Assembly (NCBI GenBank): GCA_965221445.1
Contig: CBDCSF010000013.1
Span: forward strand, 310,001 to 374,000
DNA from: MPNP01 sp965221445
GTDB taxonomy: Bacteria; Pseudomonadota; Alphaproteobacteria; Rhodobacterales; Rhodobacteraceae
Direction: 5' to 3'
DNA: 64,000 nucleotides
Shown here: positions 1-8,316 of the stretch, in pieces
Layout: each line of letters opens with the position of its first letter
Position numbering within the stretch: the stretch's first letter is position 1
Notes under the pieces: model-generated
The model's database searches: none
What the model saw: the letters and a program-made list of their open reading frames with translations, nothing else
Told to the model about the DNA's origin: nothing
Program-made: the position numbers and the translations under genes

Positions 1-2
1 GT

Positions 3-17
3 CACCTTGATTCCTCC
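3..17 (-). promoter_or_regulatory. Shine-Dalgarno and possible GTG start of a gene leaving the window
   Basis: Read on the minus strand, a perfect GGAGG lies at 17-13 and a GTG codon at 5-3, seven bases further on. This suggests that a coding region starts here and continues to the left of the window. It lies downstream of, and in the same direction as, the homocysteine methyltransferase gene. Only the first codon is visible, so the product cannot be named. Confidence 0.35.
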
Positions 18-146
18 CACACCGATGGTTTTTTTCAATCCAAAAAATTGAAATCATCAGAACTACATAAAAAAAATTTATTCAATGTAAACAATAATCA
101 ACCACTCTAATATTCTAGATTGTTAAAAAAGTGACATAAATTAATT

Positions 147-1157
147 TTATTGTTTCCTTCTTCTTGAACTTTTCTTAGCCCTTTTCTTTTGTCCAGGATC
201 AAAACTGGGGCTGCCCAGTAGGCTCTTTACCTCTTCATGCGTAGGTTTGGACCCAAGTGGTTTCATTTCCAACTGGTTTTTCATTTTTTCCAAATGCAGT
301 GCAGTTGTTCCACAGCATCCTCCTATGATTTTTGCACCCGCGTTCCTAGCCAATTCGGCATAGATGGCCATAATTTCAGGAGATCCACTATAGTGGATTT
401 CACCACATTTAATTTGAGGTATACCTGCATTCCCCTTCGCAATTACAGGTAATTCAGGATTTAATTCAGCAATTGCCAGGATAGTTAGAACCAGGTCTGA
501 GGAACCAGCTCCACAATTTGCTCCAAAGCCTTCTGGCTTAATGTCCAGGTCCGAAACCAACTCAACCAGGTTCTTTGGTGTAAAACCCATCATGGTATAT
601 CCGACGGTATCAAAACTCATAGTTCCACACCAGGGCATGTCAGCCAAATTACATGCTTCGTGGGCTGCAAGGAATTCCTCCTTGTCAGAAATTGTTTCAA
701 TCCAAAGAACATCTGCTCCCCCTGACTTCAAACCTTCAGCCTGCTCATGAAAATACTCAACAGCACGGGAAAAGGTAAGAGTTCCCAAGGGCTCCATTAA
801 TTCCCCGGTAGGTCCTATAGACCCAGCAATTATTGCAGAAAGATTTTGTTTATTTACAGCCTCAAAAGCTAATGAAGCTGACCTTTCTGCTAATTCAAAA
901 CAAATATCTGCCGAACCATGGAGACTTAATCTGGAACGATTACACCCAAAGGAGTTGGTCAAAAATATATCAACACCTGCTCTAAGAAAAGATTCGTAAA
1001 GCTCAATAATCTTTTCAGGAAAATCTCTGTTCCATAATTCGGGGGCTTCACCTGATGCCAAACCCATATTGAATAAGTTGGTACCTGTGGCTCCATCAGC
1101 CAATAGCCAATCCCGGGTTTTGAGTAACTCTTGAATAGGTGATGCCATTTGCTTCAA
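147..1157 (-). CDS. bmt: Betaine-homocysteine S-methyltransferase-like protein (zinc-dependent)
   Basis: This 336-residue protein belongs to the cobalamin-independent homocysteine S-methyltransferase family (Pfam S-methyl_trans). The fold is a TIM barrel that binds zinc through three cysteines. Those cysteines are visible as C215 (in GANCGAG) and C281-C282 (in GGCCGTT). The N-terminal DGATGTNL segment is the homocysteine-binding signature. Family members transfer a methyl group from glycine betaine, or from a corrinoid or other methyl donor, to homocysteine, giving methionine and, with betaine, dimethylglycine. The donor is not certain from sequence. The betaine assignment rests on overall similarity to alphaproteobacterial Bmt proteins and on the two dimethylglycine/sarcosine-dehydrogenase-type flavoenzymes at 37-42 kb, which would use the by-product. 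A lysine/arginine-rich tail ends the protein. The family assignment is firm; the methyl donor is inferred. Confidence 0.85.
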   Translation of the reverse strand: MKQMASPIQELLKTRDWLLADGATGTNLFNMGLASGEAPELWNRDFPEKIIELYESFLRAGVDIFLTNSFGCNRSRLSLHGSADICFELAERSASLAFEAVNKQNLSAIIAGSIGPTGELMEPLGTLTFSRAVEYFHEQAEGLKSGGADVLWIETISDKEEFLAAHEACNLADMPWCGTMSFDTVGYTMMGFTPKNLVELVSDLDIKPEGFGANCGAGSSDLVLTILAIAELNPELPVIAKGNAGIPQIKCGEIHYSGSPEIMAIYAELARNAGAKIIGGCCGTTALHLEKMKNQLEMKPLGSKPTHEEVKSLLGSPSFDPGQKKRAKKSSRRRKQ

Positions 1158-1200
1158 AATTCGTATTGATCTATTGATTTACTGATCTTATACGTTGGCA

Positions 1201-1647
1201 TCAGTTGGTATTCGAAGCTAGAATTTCGCATGAGAGATTTTTTATTTTTGTAACCATTGCCACCAAACCATTTGATCTCTGGTGGGAAAGATGATTTTGT
1301 AAATCCAGTTTCTGCAGTTCTGAATGGGCATCTATCCGAGACACTTGCTCGATTGTCAAGCCATTAAACAGTTTGGTAAGGATAGCAATCAGTCCCTTGA
1401 CAATAATGGCATCACTATCTCCCCTGAATTTGAAGATCAAACCCGAGTTTGATGGAATAAAGTCCATTACGAACCACACTTGACTGGCACAACCTTCAAC
1501 CTTGGTCGTCTTTGTCTTGTATTTTTCCTCCAACCCTGGCATGGATTTTCCAAGATCAATTATGTACCCATAACGATCCTCCCAAGTATCAAGAATTTCA
1601 AAATCCTGGATTATCTCTTCAAAAGCTGCAGTTGCCAATTTCCACAC
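1201..1647 (-). CDS. sufE: SufE-family cysteine desulfurase sulfur acceptor
   Basis: This 148-residue protein has the SufE signature EGCASQVW with the sulfur-accepting cysteine at C53. SufE takes persulfide sulfur from the SufS cysteine desulfurase and passes it to the SufBCD scaffold for iron-sulfur cluster assembly in the cytosol. The N-terminal motif, with the spaced residues YGYIIDLGK..PGL, matches the family start, so the ATG at 1647 is probably right. No suf operon gene adjoins it, which is common in alphaproteobacteria where sufE is unlinked. The methyltransferase gene lies 43 bases downstream on the same strand, and the two could be co-transcribed. Confidence 0.93.
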   Translation of the reverse strand: MWKLATAAFEEIIQDFEILDTWEDRYGYIIDLGKSMPGLEEKYKTKTTKVEGCASQVWFVMDFIPSNSGLIFKFRGDSDAIIVKGLIAILTKLFNGLTIEQVSRIDAHSELQKLDLQNHLSHQRSNGLVAMVTKIKNLSCEILASNTN

Positions 1648-1941
1648 ACCAAAACAAGTTAAATTTTGTTACCAAACATAGAAAACAACTAGGTCAAATT
1701 TATGTGGTTTTCAATTTAAATTTCAGTCATAGAGTACGAAAATAACTGATGAATAATTTCTGACGTGACTCTATCTGGTTTAGTTTTAACTCAGATGAAA
1801 ATTCAAACAAACTTCCAGGGTGTTAGGGACAACTTGAATCAATGAAATTTGATATGATACGATTTTATACCTATCGTATTGTGCTTGAACTAATTTGATC
1901 TTTTTTCCAAATTAGAAACAGATACGTAGGTAGGAGTTTTC

Positions 1942-2007
1942 ATGGTAGACACAACGTCCGAACAAGAAGACCGAGTTGTCTTCCTGTTTATGAAGAATTC
2001 TTCATAA
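1942..2007 (+). CDS. Possible 21-residue leader-like ORF
   Basis: An ATG at 1942 follows TAGGTAGGAG (purine-rich, Shine-Dalgarno-like) and opens 21 codons to TAA at 2005-2007. A hairpin lies inside it: AACAAGAAGAC at 1961-1971 against GTCTTCCTGTT at 1978-1988, ten of eleven pairs. A 14-base perfect palindrome, TGAAGAATTCTTCA (1991-2004), overlaps its end. The segment may simply be the 5' part of the structured RNA proposed downstream. No homologue is recognised. Confidence 0.2.
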   Translation: MVDTTSEQEDRVVFLFMKNSS

Positions 2008-2094
2008 TCCAGATAAGAAAGTTTTTCTCGGGGGGATTGGCTTTCAGTATTGGAGGGAGGGCGTAGCCCGACCGGAAGGACTGAAAACCTCCAA
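1961..2094 (+). ncRNA. Candidate structured RNA with an H-type pseudoknot
   Basis: Several complementary segments lie close together in a gene-free stretch. There is a ten-pair hairpin at 1961-1988 and a 14-base palindrome at 1991-2004. TTTCAGT (2042-2048) matches ACTGAAA (2080-2086), and TTGGAGG (2050-2056) matches CCTCCAA (2088-2094). The last two helices cross each other, which defines an H-type pseudoknot. Its loop holds a small GGGC-GTA-GCCC hairpin (2058-2068 region). Both neighbouring genes (sufE, rnd) are on the minus strand. I do not recognise the RNA as a known class: it matches neither tmRNA, SRP RNA nor RNase P. Chance pairing is possible. Confidence 0.3.
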
Positions 2095-2370
2095 CATCTT
2101 CATCAACTGAAGCTTGATAGAAACAATAATGTGTTGAATCCTCTTCAATCAAGTCCTCCTTCCTTCCTAGTATTTAGATTCATACATTTATATGCCTTTC
2201 TAAATATCGAAAAGATCGGTCTGTACCGGGATTTAAGACATCCAAAGTAGGTTTGTTTTGTATTGAATGAACCACTAGCATGGAGTGTATCCTAGAATAA
2301 CAAAATATCGGCATGGGCACAGCAAATGAAGAGATGGTCTGTGTACAACCAAAAATTAAATGCTGTACTT

Positions 2371-3531
2371 CTATTCAACAATTGCTAATTTTGAATTCTC
2401 TATTGTCAGAGCAATTTTCCCTTGGCATAGTTTCAGAGCATTATCTCCGAACAATTTCTTTCGCCAGCCCTTCAGAGGACGTACATTTAGGTTTCCTTGG
2501 GCAATTTCCCGTAACTCATCCACTGTAGCAATTAGTTCTTCGGCAACGCCTGATTGTTCCGAAGAATATCTGAGGTAAACCTTCAATAAATCAGTTACCT
2601 CCCTACTTGCATTATTAGCACCCTTGGAGTGTTCGATTGGGGATGGATGTTTCGGATTGGAAATGGCATTGCTGATTACTTCCAGCAACTCTGTATTGAA
2701 TCTGTTATGGATTTTACTACCTACATGGAAAAATCTTCCCTTCTTCAACTCGTCAAAAGTTTTGGGCTTTAAGTAGGCCAGTTCCTTAATGGCTTGATCT
2801 GAAAGAATTCTTCTTCGGGGAATATCTCTCTTTTGTGCTTGCACCTCACGAAATTCTGCCAGTGCAAATAATATCGACCAGCCAACACCCGATAAATTCT
2901 TGGTTTTGATTTTTTTCCAGGCGGTTTGAGGCTTGTTTGAATTTTTACAGGTATTTACCATTTCCGAAAATAACTCTTCAACCCACCCTAACCTACGGTT
3001 TTCCAACAATTTTTTATAGAGATTTGTGTAAACGTCACGAAGATGGGTAACATCTGAAATCGCATAATTCAACTGCTGCTTTGACAAAGGTCTGGTTGAC
3101 CAGTTGGAAAATTGCTGGGACTTGTCGAGTTTTGCCCTGCAAATATCCTTCACTAAATTTGAATAGGAAATATTGCTACCATAGCCACAAACCATCGCAG
3201 CTACCTGGGTATCAAACAGGGGTTCTGGGACTTCGCCGAACAGATGCAAGAAAATTTCCAGATCCTGGTAGGCTGAGTGAAAAACCTTGGTAATATCTGG
3301 ATTTACAATTAATTCTTTTAGGTGATCCAGTCTTATGTCTGGGCTTAAGGTATCAATTATGTATTCCGTGCACCCTGAATTTTCATCTTCAGGTAAAGCG
3401 ATCTGGATTAAGCATAGTTTTGGAAAATAGGTTTTTTCGGATATAAACTCTGTGTCCAAGGTAACATAAGTTTGGCTAAGGGCTATGTTGTGTAGGGCCT
3501 CTAATTCCTTATTTGTTGTAATAACTTTCAT
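2371..3531 (-). CDS. rnd: Ribonuclease D
   Basis: This 386-residue DEDD-superfamily 3'-5' exoribonuclease trims tRNA 3' ends in the cytosol. The first catalytic acidic pair is at D26 and E28 (TLDTEF), the second motif is in HSAYQDLEIF, and the third is YAISDVTHL with the DEDDy tyrosine. An HRDC-like helical region follows at about 215-290 (LFALAEFREVQAQKRDIPR...), as in bacterial RNase D. Length matches the family. The gene is divergent from dtd, with 40 bases between the start codons, so the two promoters must overlap or face each other closely. In many alphaproteobacteria rnd is next to aspS; aspS is not present here. Confidence 0.95.
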   Translation of the reverse strand: MKVITTNKELEALHNIALSQTYVTLDTEFISEKTYFPKLCLIQIALPEDENSGCTEYIIDTLSPDIRLDHLKELIVNPDITKVFHSAYQDLEIFLHLFGEVPEPLFDTQVAAMVCGYGSNISYSNLVKDICRAKLDKSQQFSNWSTRPLSKQQLNYAISDVTHLRDVYTNLYKKLLENRRLGWVEELFSEMVNTCKNSNKPQTAWKKIKTKNLSGVGWSILFALAEFREVQAQKRDIPRRRILSDQAIKELAYLKPKTFDELKKGRFFHVGSKIHNRFNTELLEVISNAISNPKHPSPIEHSKGANNASREVTDLLKVYLRYSSEQSGVAEELIATVDELREIAQGNLNVRPLKGWRKKLFGDNALKLCQGKIALTIENSKLAIVE

Positions 3532-3571
3532 GATCTTATTTTGAAGTATACTTTAAATACAGGTGAATAAC

Positions 3572-4015
3572 ATGCGATGCTTGATCCAAAGGGTAAAATC
3601 TGCTGAAGTTAAAACTGAAGGGAAACAGGTCAGCGCAATCGGACCGGGATTGTTGGTCTTTGTTTGTGCAACTATTGATGACAACGAACTGATTTCCTCT
3701 AAACTTGCAAATAAAATAGCTAACCTCAGAATATTTAGAGACAGCCAAGGTAAAATGAACCATTCCGTTGTAGATGTTGGGGGTGAAATTCTGGTTGTAA
3801 GCCAATTTACCCTAGCAGCTGACCTTTCCAGGGGAAACCGGCCTGGTTTTTCATACGCTGCCAAAAATCCACTTGCCGAGGCTTTGTATTTATATTTTAT
3901 ACAGGTTTTGAGGGATAAGGGTATCAACGTCAAAACAGGTACATTCGGGGCTGAAATGGAAGTTTCGCTTGTAAACGATGGCCCTGTCACAATCTGGAAT
4001 GAACTAAATCCCTAA
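3572..4015 (+). CDS. dtd: D-aminoacyl-tRNA deacylase
   Basis: This 147-residue protein hydrolyses D-amino acids (and glycine mischarged on tRNA-Ala) from tRNAs. It starts with MRCLIQRV, equivalent to the canonical MRALIQRV. Both family signatures are present: SQFTL in the middle and NDGPVT near the C-terminus, which carries the Gly-cisPro recognition element. The ATG at 3572 is chosen because AGGTG (3561-3565) lies six bases upstream and the canonical family start follows. An in-frame GTG at 3563 would add three residues and overlap that binding site. A tRNA-Asn gene lies just downstream on the opposite strand. Confidence 0.95.
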   Translation: MRCLIQRVKSAEVKTEGKQVSAIGPGLLVFVCATIDDNELISSKLANKIANLRIFRDSQGKMNHSVVDVGGEILVVSQFTLAADLSRGNRPGFSYAAKNPLAEALYLYFIQVLRDKGINVKTGTFGAEMEVSLVNDGPVTIWNELNP

Positions 4016-4028
4016 TTCATCTTCCAAA

Positions 4029-4103
4029 TGGCTCCGGCGGCAGGATTCGAACCTGCGACCAATTGATTAACAGTCAACTGCTCTACCACTGAGCTACGCC
4101 GGA
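4029..4103 (-). tRNA. tRNA-Asn (anticodon GTT)
   Basis: Minus-strand cloverleaf with acceptor stem TCCGGCG (4103-4097) pairing with CGCCGGA (4039-4033), discriminator G at 4032 and genome-encoded CCA at 4031-4029. The D arm is GCTCAGTGGTAGAGC, the anticodon loop CTGTTAA with GTT at 4071-4069, and the T arm GCAGG-TTCGAAT-CCTGC. All stems are fully paired. Confidence 0.97.
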
Positions 4104-4301
4104 TTAGTTTGCTAAGGTCTAACAAGGGAAATTAGAACCTGTTTTAATTTATTCAATAGATAATTTTTGGTCAATGAAGATTGAGGTCCTATTTTTGGTA
4201 TACTGTTGTATGTTTGGAACTAGCAGAAAAACTTTATCGGTCATTCGGTATAATTATATTTAAATAACTGTTTCCATGTTAACTTATAGACCCAGGATGA
4301 G

Positions 4302-5726
4302 TTGAAAGTACTTATGAACGAATTGTTTCCAGTTAAAAAGTACATTAAATCTATTTTACCTTTAGGAATATACGGCAGGGTCTATTTGATCCTGTTCTTC
4401 CCTGTTGTCCTTGTATTACTAGTTGGTTCTTTTGTCTTCATTCAAAGGCATTTTGATTATGTAACCAGACAAATGATAGCTAATATTAATCCGCATTTCA
4501 GCCTAATCATCAGTGAAATAAATGAAACTGGTGGTAAGAGAGAGACGCTAGAGAAGGTATTACCACTATCAAAAAGCCTGTCACTGAATTTTGAATTCCT
4601 GGAGGACAATGAAATAATACCCCCAGATCGAAAATTGATCTATGATTTTTCTGGAAGGATAATTATTTCGTCACTAAAGGCCGACTTTCCAGATATTGTG
4701 GCGATTGATTTACTTGCCAACGACGGCAAAATCCTGGAAATTTACTTCAGAACAAATTTTGGCAATGCCAAAATTTTGGTATCTCGCCGGGCTTTGTCTC
4801 CTTCCAATCCTCATCAATTTCTCATTCTAATTATTTTAACTGCTATTTTAACAACCCTTATAGCCGTATTATTTCTTAAAAATCAGTTACGTCCTATAAA
4901 ACGGCTTTCAGATGCTGCAGAAGCGTTTGGTAGAGGTCAATATTATCCCCTTAGAGTTTCTGGAGCAACCGAGGTTAAAAGTGCCATTCGTGCATTTTTG
5001 ACGATGCAAGACAGTATAGAGAGGCAGATAAGCCAAAGGTCTCAAATGCTTGCCAGCATCAGCCATGATTTACGAACGCCCCTGACGAGATTACGGCTTG
5101 GTGTTGAGTTTCTGGAAGAAAGCAAATACAAAGACCTGATCATTGATGACATTGAAGTCATGGACAACATGCTAACAGAACTTCTGGAGTTTTCCCGTAC
5201 GGGAAAATCTGAACCATTGGAGAGTATCGATCCATTTCAACTGGCTGAATCAATTCATGCCAATGCCAGTCGATCAGGGTTGGAAATTGAGCTTAGATTA
5301 AATTCAGAAATAAGCGAAAGTCCATCCTTCAGATGCAAACCTTCCGGGATAAGAAGAGCTATTGAAAATCTTATACAAAACGCCGAAAAGTTTTCATCAA
5401 AGTGTCTTTTTGCTGTTGATCTAAAACCCGAGTCAATTCAATTCACAATAGAGGATAATGGCCCTGGTATAGACAAGACGAAACAAGAGATGGCAAAAAC
5501 TGCTTTTGTCAAGTTTGATGAGGCTCGAAACTTGAACCACTTCAAGGGCGTGGGCTTAGGCTTGGCCATAGTTTCAAATATTGCCAGAGATCACGGTGGA
5601 GAATTAATTCTTGAAAAAAGCGAAAACTTGGGAGGGTTGAAAGCTGTTCTTTCGCTTCCAAACCTGGATGGTAGGCCTGGAGGGATTCGAACCCCCAACC
5701 AAAGCGTTATGAGCGCTCTGCTCTAA
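4302..5726 (+). CDS. EnvZ-like membrane sensor histidine kinase, orphan
   Basis: This 474-residue two-transmembrane kinase would autophosphorylate and signal to a response regulator. TM1 is at about 22-46, a small periplasmic domain runs to about 170, TM2 is at 172-192, and a HAMP linker follows (LRPIKRLSDAAEAFGRG). The HisKA H-box ASISHDLRTPLTRL carries H255. The N box (AIENLIQNAEKF), G1 (IEDNGPGID) and G2 (GVGLGLAIV) boxes are intact. The start is a TTG with AGGA at 4294-4297; an ATG at 4314 is the alternative. No response regulator is adjacent, so the partner is unknown. The final 19 or so codons (RPGGIRTPNQS...) are the antisense reading of a tRNA gene, so coding sequence and tRNA overlap at 5669-5726. 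Confidence 0.9.
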   Translation: MKVLMNELFPVKKYIKSILPLGIYGRVYLILFFPVVLVLLVGSFVFIQRHFDYVTRQMIANINPHFSLIISEINETGGKRETLEKVLPLSKSLSLNFEFLEDNEIIPPDRKLIYDFSGRIIISSLKADFPDIVAIDLLANDGKILEIYFRTNFGNAKILVSRRALSPSNPHQFLILIILTAILTTLIAVLFLKNQLRPIKRLSDAAEAFGRGQYYPLRVSGATEVKSAIRAFLTMQDSIERQISQRSQMLASISHDLRTPLTRLRLGVEFLEESKYKDLIIDDIEVMDNMLTELLEFSRTGKSEPLESIDPFQLAESIHANASRSGLEIELRLNSEISESPSFRCKPSGIRRAIENLIQNAEKFSSKCLFAVDLKPESIQFTIEDNGPGIDKTKQEMAKTAFVKFDEARNLNHFKGVGLGLAIVSNIARDHGGELILEKSENLGGLKAVLSLPNLDGRPGGIRTPNQSVMSALL

Positions 5727-5744
5727 CCGTTGAGCTACAGGCCT
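5669..5744 (-). tRNA. tRNA with anticodon CAT (elongator Met, or Ile2 read after lysidine modification)
   Basis: Minus-strand cloverleaf with acceptor AGGCCTG (5744-5738) pairing perfectly with CAGGCCT (5679-5673), discriminator A at 5672 and encoded CCA at 5671-5669. The anticodon loop is CTCATAA, with CAT at 5711-5709. The first pair is A1-U72, a true pair rather than the C1/A72 mismatch of bacterial initiator tRNA, so it is not tRNA-fMet. It has C4-G69 and C5-G68, features by which E. coli TilS recognises tRNA-Ile2, so Ile2 is a real possibility. The 3' half overlaps the end of the histidine kinase gene on the other strand. Confidence 0.95.
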
Positions 5745-5820
5745 TAACAAATTATAATTTAATTTATTCCCAATTGTCTTCAAGATATATACAGGGGAAT
5801 CATGTAGAACCCAGTTTTAA

Positions 5821-6237
5821 TTACCCAACTATTTCAATTTCGCTGAAAAAGAAGGAAATTTCAACTTTAGCCGTATCAGGTCCATCTGAACCATGAACGG
5901 AGTTTTCAGTCAAGGAAACAGCCAATTCCTTTCTGATGGTCCCTGATTTAGCTTCCACCGGGTTGGTTGCACCCATAACTTCACGGTTCAAGGCTATAGC
6001 ATCATTACCTTCAAGAACTTGGACAACAACGGGTCCAGAACACATGAAATCACAAAGTTCATCAAAGAAAGGACGTTGTGAGTGAACTGCATAGAATTGT
6101 TCTGCCTGTGTACGAGACAAATGAATTCTCTTCTGGGCAATCACTCTTAATCCAGCTGCTTCAAGCATAGATATTATTTTACCACTGATATTCCGTCTTG
6201 TGGCATCTGGTTTTATAATAGACAGTGTTCTTTCCAC
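5821..6237 (-). CDS. ndk: Nucleoside diphosphate kinase
   Basis: This 138-residue cytosolic enzyme transfers the gamma phosphate of ATP to nucleoside diphosphates. It begins with the usual MERTLSIIKPDA and contains the phosphate-accepting histidine H115 in NSVHGSDGP, which matches the family motif N-x-x-H-G-S-D. Length is typical (about 140). It lies 125 bases downstream of holC on the same strand, a common alphaproteobacterial arrangement (pepA-holC-ndk). Confidence 0.97.
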   Translation of the reverse strand: MERTLSIIKPDATRRNISGKIISMLEAAGLRVIAQKRIHLSRTQAEQFYAVHSQRPFFDELCDFMCSGPVVVQVLEGNDAIALNREVMGATNPVEAKSGTIRKELAVSLTENSVHGSDGPDTAKVEISFFFSEIEIVG

Positions 6238-6362
6238 CTCATGTCCCTTTCTTTTTCAAAACGTTGGTACCTGATAACATTTATTTGTATTCTCGGCACT
6301 TGACTGGAAATAGGTTTCAGAAATTAAAATTCTACACTAAAATCGAGATATTTAACTGCCTA

Positions 6363-6839
6363 TCATTTCTCTTCTTGGGTTTGGTTGACCTCAGCTTGTA
6401 AATTCCACCTGTTTTTCTCCTGGCGAAAAAGTTTCATGTTATGCCCTAATTTGGAAAAAATTTTCCATTTTTCCCTTGAGGCTTCAAGTTCGGTTTTGTC
6501 ATTCTGGTTAAAGATAACCATTACTCGCTTGAACTTTTCAACCTCATCAGGGTAAATTTCACTATTTCCACTGGCGATCAGTGCATGTGGATTATTGGAA
6601 TGTACAGTCGTATCAGAAATCAAAACCGGTTGTAATTGGTCGTATTCACTCCCGGCTTTTCCTAGTCCGACAAAACGATTGCCAGGTTGAACCCATAATT
6701 GATCATGTATAAAATCTACCTCATCATCCCTTGAGCATAATACAAGTATATTCCACTCCCGGCTTCGTGATTTTTCCAGAAGGTTTAACAGAAGGTTCGT
6801 TGGTGGACCATCCGATTGATAAAAATACAGTTCAACCAT
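6363..6839 (-). CDS. holC: DNA polymerase III chi subunit
   Basis: This 158-residue HolC-family protein is a clamp-loader accessory that contacts single-strand binding protein during lagging-strand synthesis. The N-terminus (VELYFYQ..., then the LLEKSRSREWNILVLCSRDDEVDFIHDQLW region) fits the family, including the conserved L-W of the first half. The C-terminal part holds VMVIFNQND and a final W-x-x-x-Q element. It starts four bases after the stop of pepA, so the two are almost certainly co-transcribed, as in other alphaproteobacteria. Confidence 0.88.
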   Translation of the reverse strand: MVELYFYQSDGPPTNLLLNLLEKSRSREWNILVLCSRDDEVDFIHDQLWVQPGNRFVGLGKAGSEYDQLQPVLISDTTVHSNNPHALIASGNSEIYPDEVEKFKRVMVIFNQNDKTELEASREKWKIFSKLGHNMKLFRQEKNRWNLQAEVNQTQEEK

Positions 6840-6843
6840 TTCC

Positions 6844-8316
6844 TCAAAAGGATTTATCGATCAAATTCACGATTGACCGAACTCCCCATCCAGATGGACC
6901 CTTGGGAGAAAATACTCCCTCCTTGGCCGGAAAGGCAACCCCTGCAATATCCAAATGAATCCAGGGCGTATCTTTTTTGACGAAACGTTGTAGGAACTGA
7001 GCTGCTGTTATTGCACCTGCATATGGACCGCCAATATTTTTCATGTCGGCCAGTCGAGAATCCAGTTGCTTGTCATAAGATTCATCTAATGGTTGTCTCC
7101 AAGCTTTTTCATCTTCAAAATCTGCTGACTTTAGGAAATCCTTGCAAAATTTATCATCGTTGGAAAATAAACCTGCATATTCATGACCCAAGCTAACCAC
7201 TATCGCACCAGTAAGAGTTGCTAAATTAATCATCCAAGAAGGATTATATTTTTCCTGTACATGCCACAATATGTCAGCGAGTACCAATCTTCCCTCAGCA
7301 TCCGTATTCAAGACCTCAACAGTATCACCCTTCATGGATTTGACAATATCGCCCGGTCTCTGGGCAGCACTACCCGGCATATTTTCTACCAATCCGACAA
7401 TGCCAACGACATTGGCCTTTGATTTTTGGAGTGCAACGGATTTCATGACTCCAGAGACGACTCCTGCCCCAGCCATATCCATCGTCATTTTTTCCATACC
7501 CTTGGCAGGTTTGAGCGAAATACCTCCTGTGTCAAAGCAAACACCTTTTCCGACCACTGCGACAGGGCTACCCATTCCTCCATTCCATTCCATGATAACC
7601 ACCTTCGAAGGGCTGGCTGATCCCTCCCCTACTGCAAGAAGAGTATTCATTCCTAGCTGTTTCAGCTCTTTTTCCTCAAGGACCTCAACCTTAACCCCCA
7701 ACTCTTCAAGGTTACAAAGTTGCTCAGCAAAACTTTCTGTTGTTAGAGAATTGGCAGGTTCGTTTACCAAATTCCTGGTAAAGAAAGTTCCCTTCGCAGA
7801 ATTCAATAATGGTTCAAACCTCTTTCCAGCAGTGCTCGGACTCTTACATAAAATTGTACAAGAATTTACTTCATCCTTTTCGTGAGATTTTTTAGTTTTG
7901 AATTTGTCAAACCTGTATGCCTTGAGTGCCAGGCCCTCAGCAAAGTATTCAGGTTTGGAATGTTCACACACAATCATTAGGTCGTGGTCAAGGGCTAACT
8001 CTCCCAATTTAGCGCCAGCCTTTCTCATGGTCTTTTCATCAGTCTCGGATGGAATCTTTTGAATGACCAGTTTTTTAGCTTTATAATCAGAAGGAAAGTC
8101 TATGGTTATAAAATCATTTTCAGATAATTTTTGGAATGAATCCGATTGGAGATATCTATTATGGTCAATATCTTGTGAGGAATCCGATTTTTCGATTGAT
8201 TCCCAAATTTCCCCCTCTGGAGTGGTAAGAATAACAACAACATCCTCAAATAAAAAAATTTGTTGCAGTGTCTTTTGATCTAATCCAGAAAAATCAATTG
8301 GGATTGGGTTTTCCAT
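6844..8316 (-). CDS. pepA: Leucyl aminopeptidase (M17 family)
   Basis: This 490-residue cytosolic aminopeptidase carries two metal ions per active site. The M17 signature NTDAEGRL is at 337-344. The metal-binding and catalytic block VGKGVCFDTGGISLKP contains K257 and D262, and the MTMDMAGAG segment supplies a further metal-binding aspartate. The N-terminal domain is less conserved, as usual. Length matches PepA (about 490-500). The gene heads the pepA-holC(-ndk) transcription unit and is divergent from lptF, 104 bases away. PepA also binds DNA as a transcription or recombination cofactor in E. coli; nothing here shows that role. Confidence 0.95.
   Translation of the reverse strand: MENPIPIDFSGLDQKTLQQIFLFEDVVVILTTPEGEIWESIEKSDSSQDIDHNRYLQSDSFQKLSENDFITIDFPSDYKAKKLVIQKIPSETDEKTMRKAGAKLGELALDHDLMIVCEHSKPEYFAEGLALKAYRFDKFKTKKSHEKDEVNSCTILCKSPSTAGKRFEPLLNSAKGTFFTRNLVNEPANSLTTESFAEQLCNLEELGVKVEVLEEKELKQLGMNTLLAVGEGSASPSKVVIMEWNGGMGSPVAVVGKGVCFDTGGISLKPAKGMEKMTMDMAGAGVVSGVMKSVALQKSKANVVGIVGLVENMPGSAAQRPGDIVKSMKGDTVEVLNTDAEGRLVLADILWHVQEKYNPSWMINLATLTGAIVVSLGHEYAGLFSNDDKFCKDFLKSADFEDEKAWRQPLDESYDKQLDSRLADMKNIGGPYAGAITAAQFLQRFVKKDTPWIHLDIAGVAFPAKEGVFSPKGPSGWGVRSIVNLIDKSF

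Larger units (their letters stand above)
1648..2370. other. Gene-free stretch between sufE and rnd
   Basis: About 720 bases lie between the start of sufE and the stop of rnd, both on the minus strand. It holds the possible small ORF and pseudoknot RNA listed separately. The open frame at 2050-2250 (+) overlaps the predicted pseudoknot, has no ribosome binding site and looks non-coding. The promoter of sufE should lie in the first 100 bases, but no clear boxes could be assigned. Confidence 0.5.

Noticed and set aside
2050..2250. A 66-codon plus-strand frame between sufE and rnd.
   Set aside because: No ribosome binding site, low-complexity composition, and it overlaps the predicted pseudoknot.
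3553..3990. A 145-codon minus-strand frame across dtd.
   Set aside because: dtd on the plus strand has all family motifs; the antisense frame is a shadow.
7271..7885. A 204-codon open frame antisense to pepA.
   Set aside because: It is fully inside the conserved pepA coding region, is rich in S, T and P as expected for a shadow frame, and has no recognisable domain.
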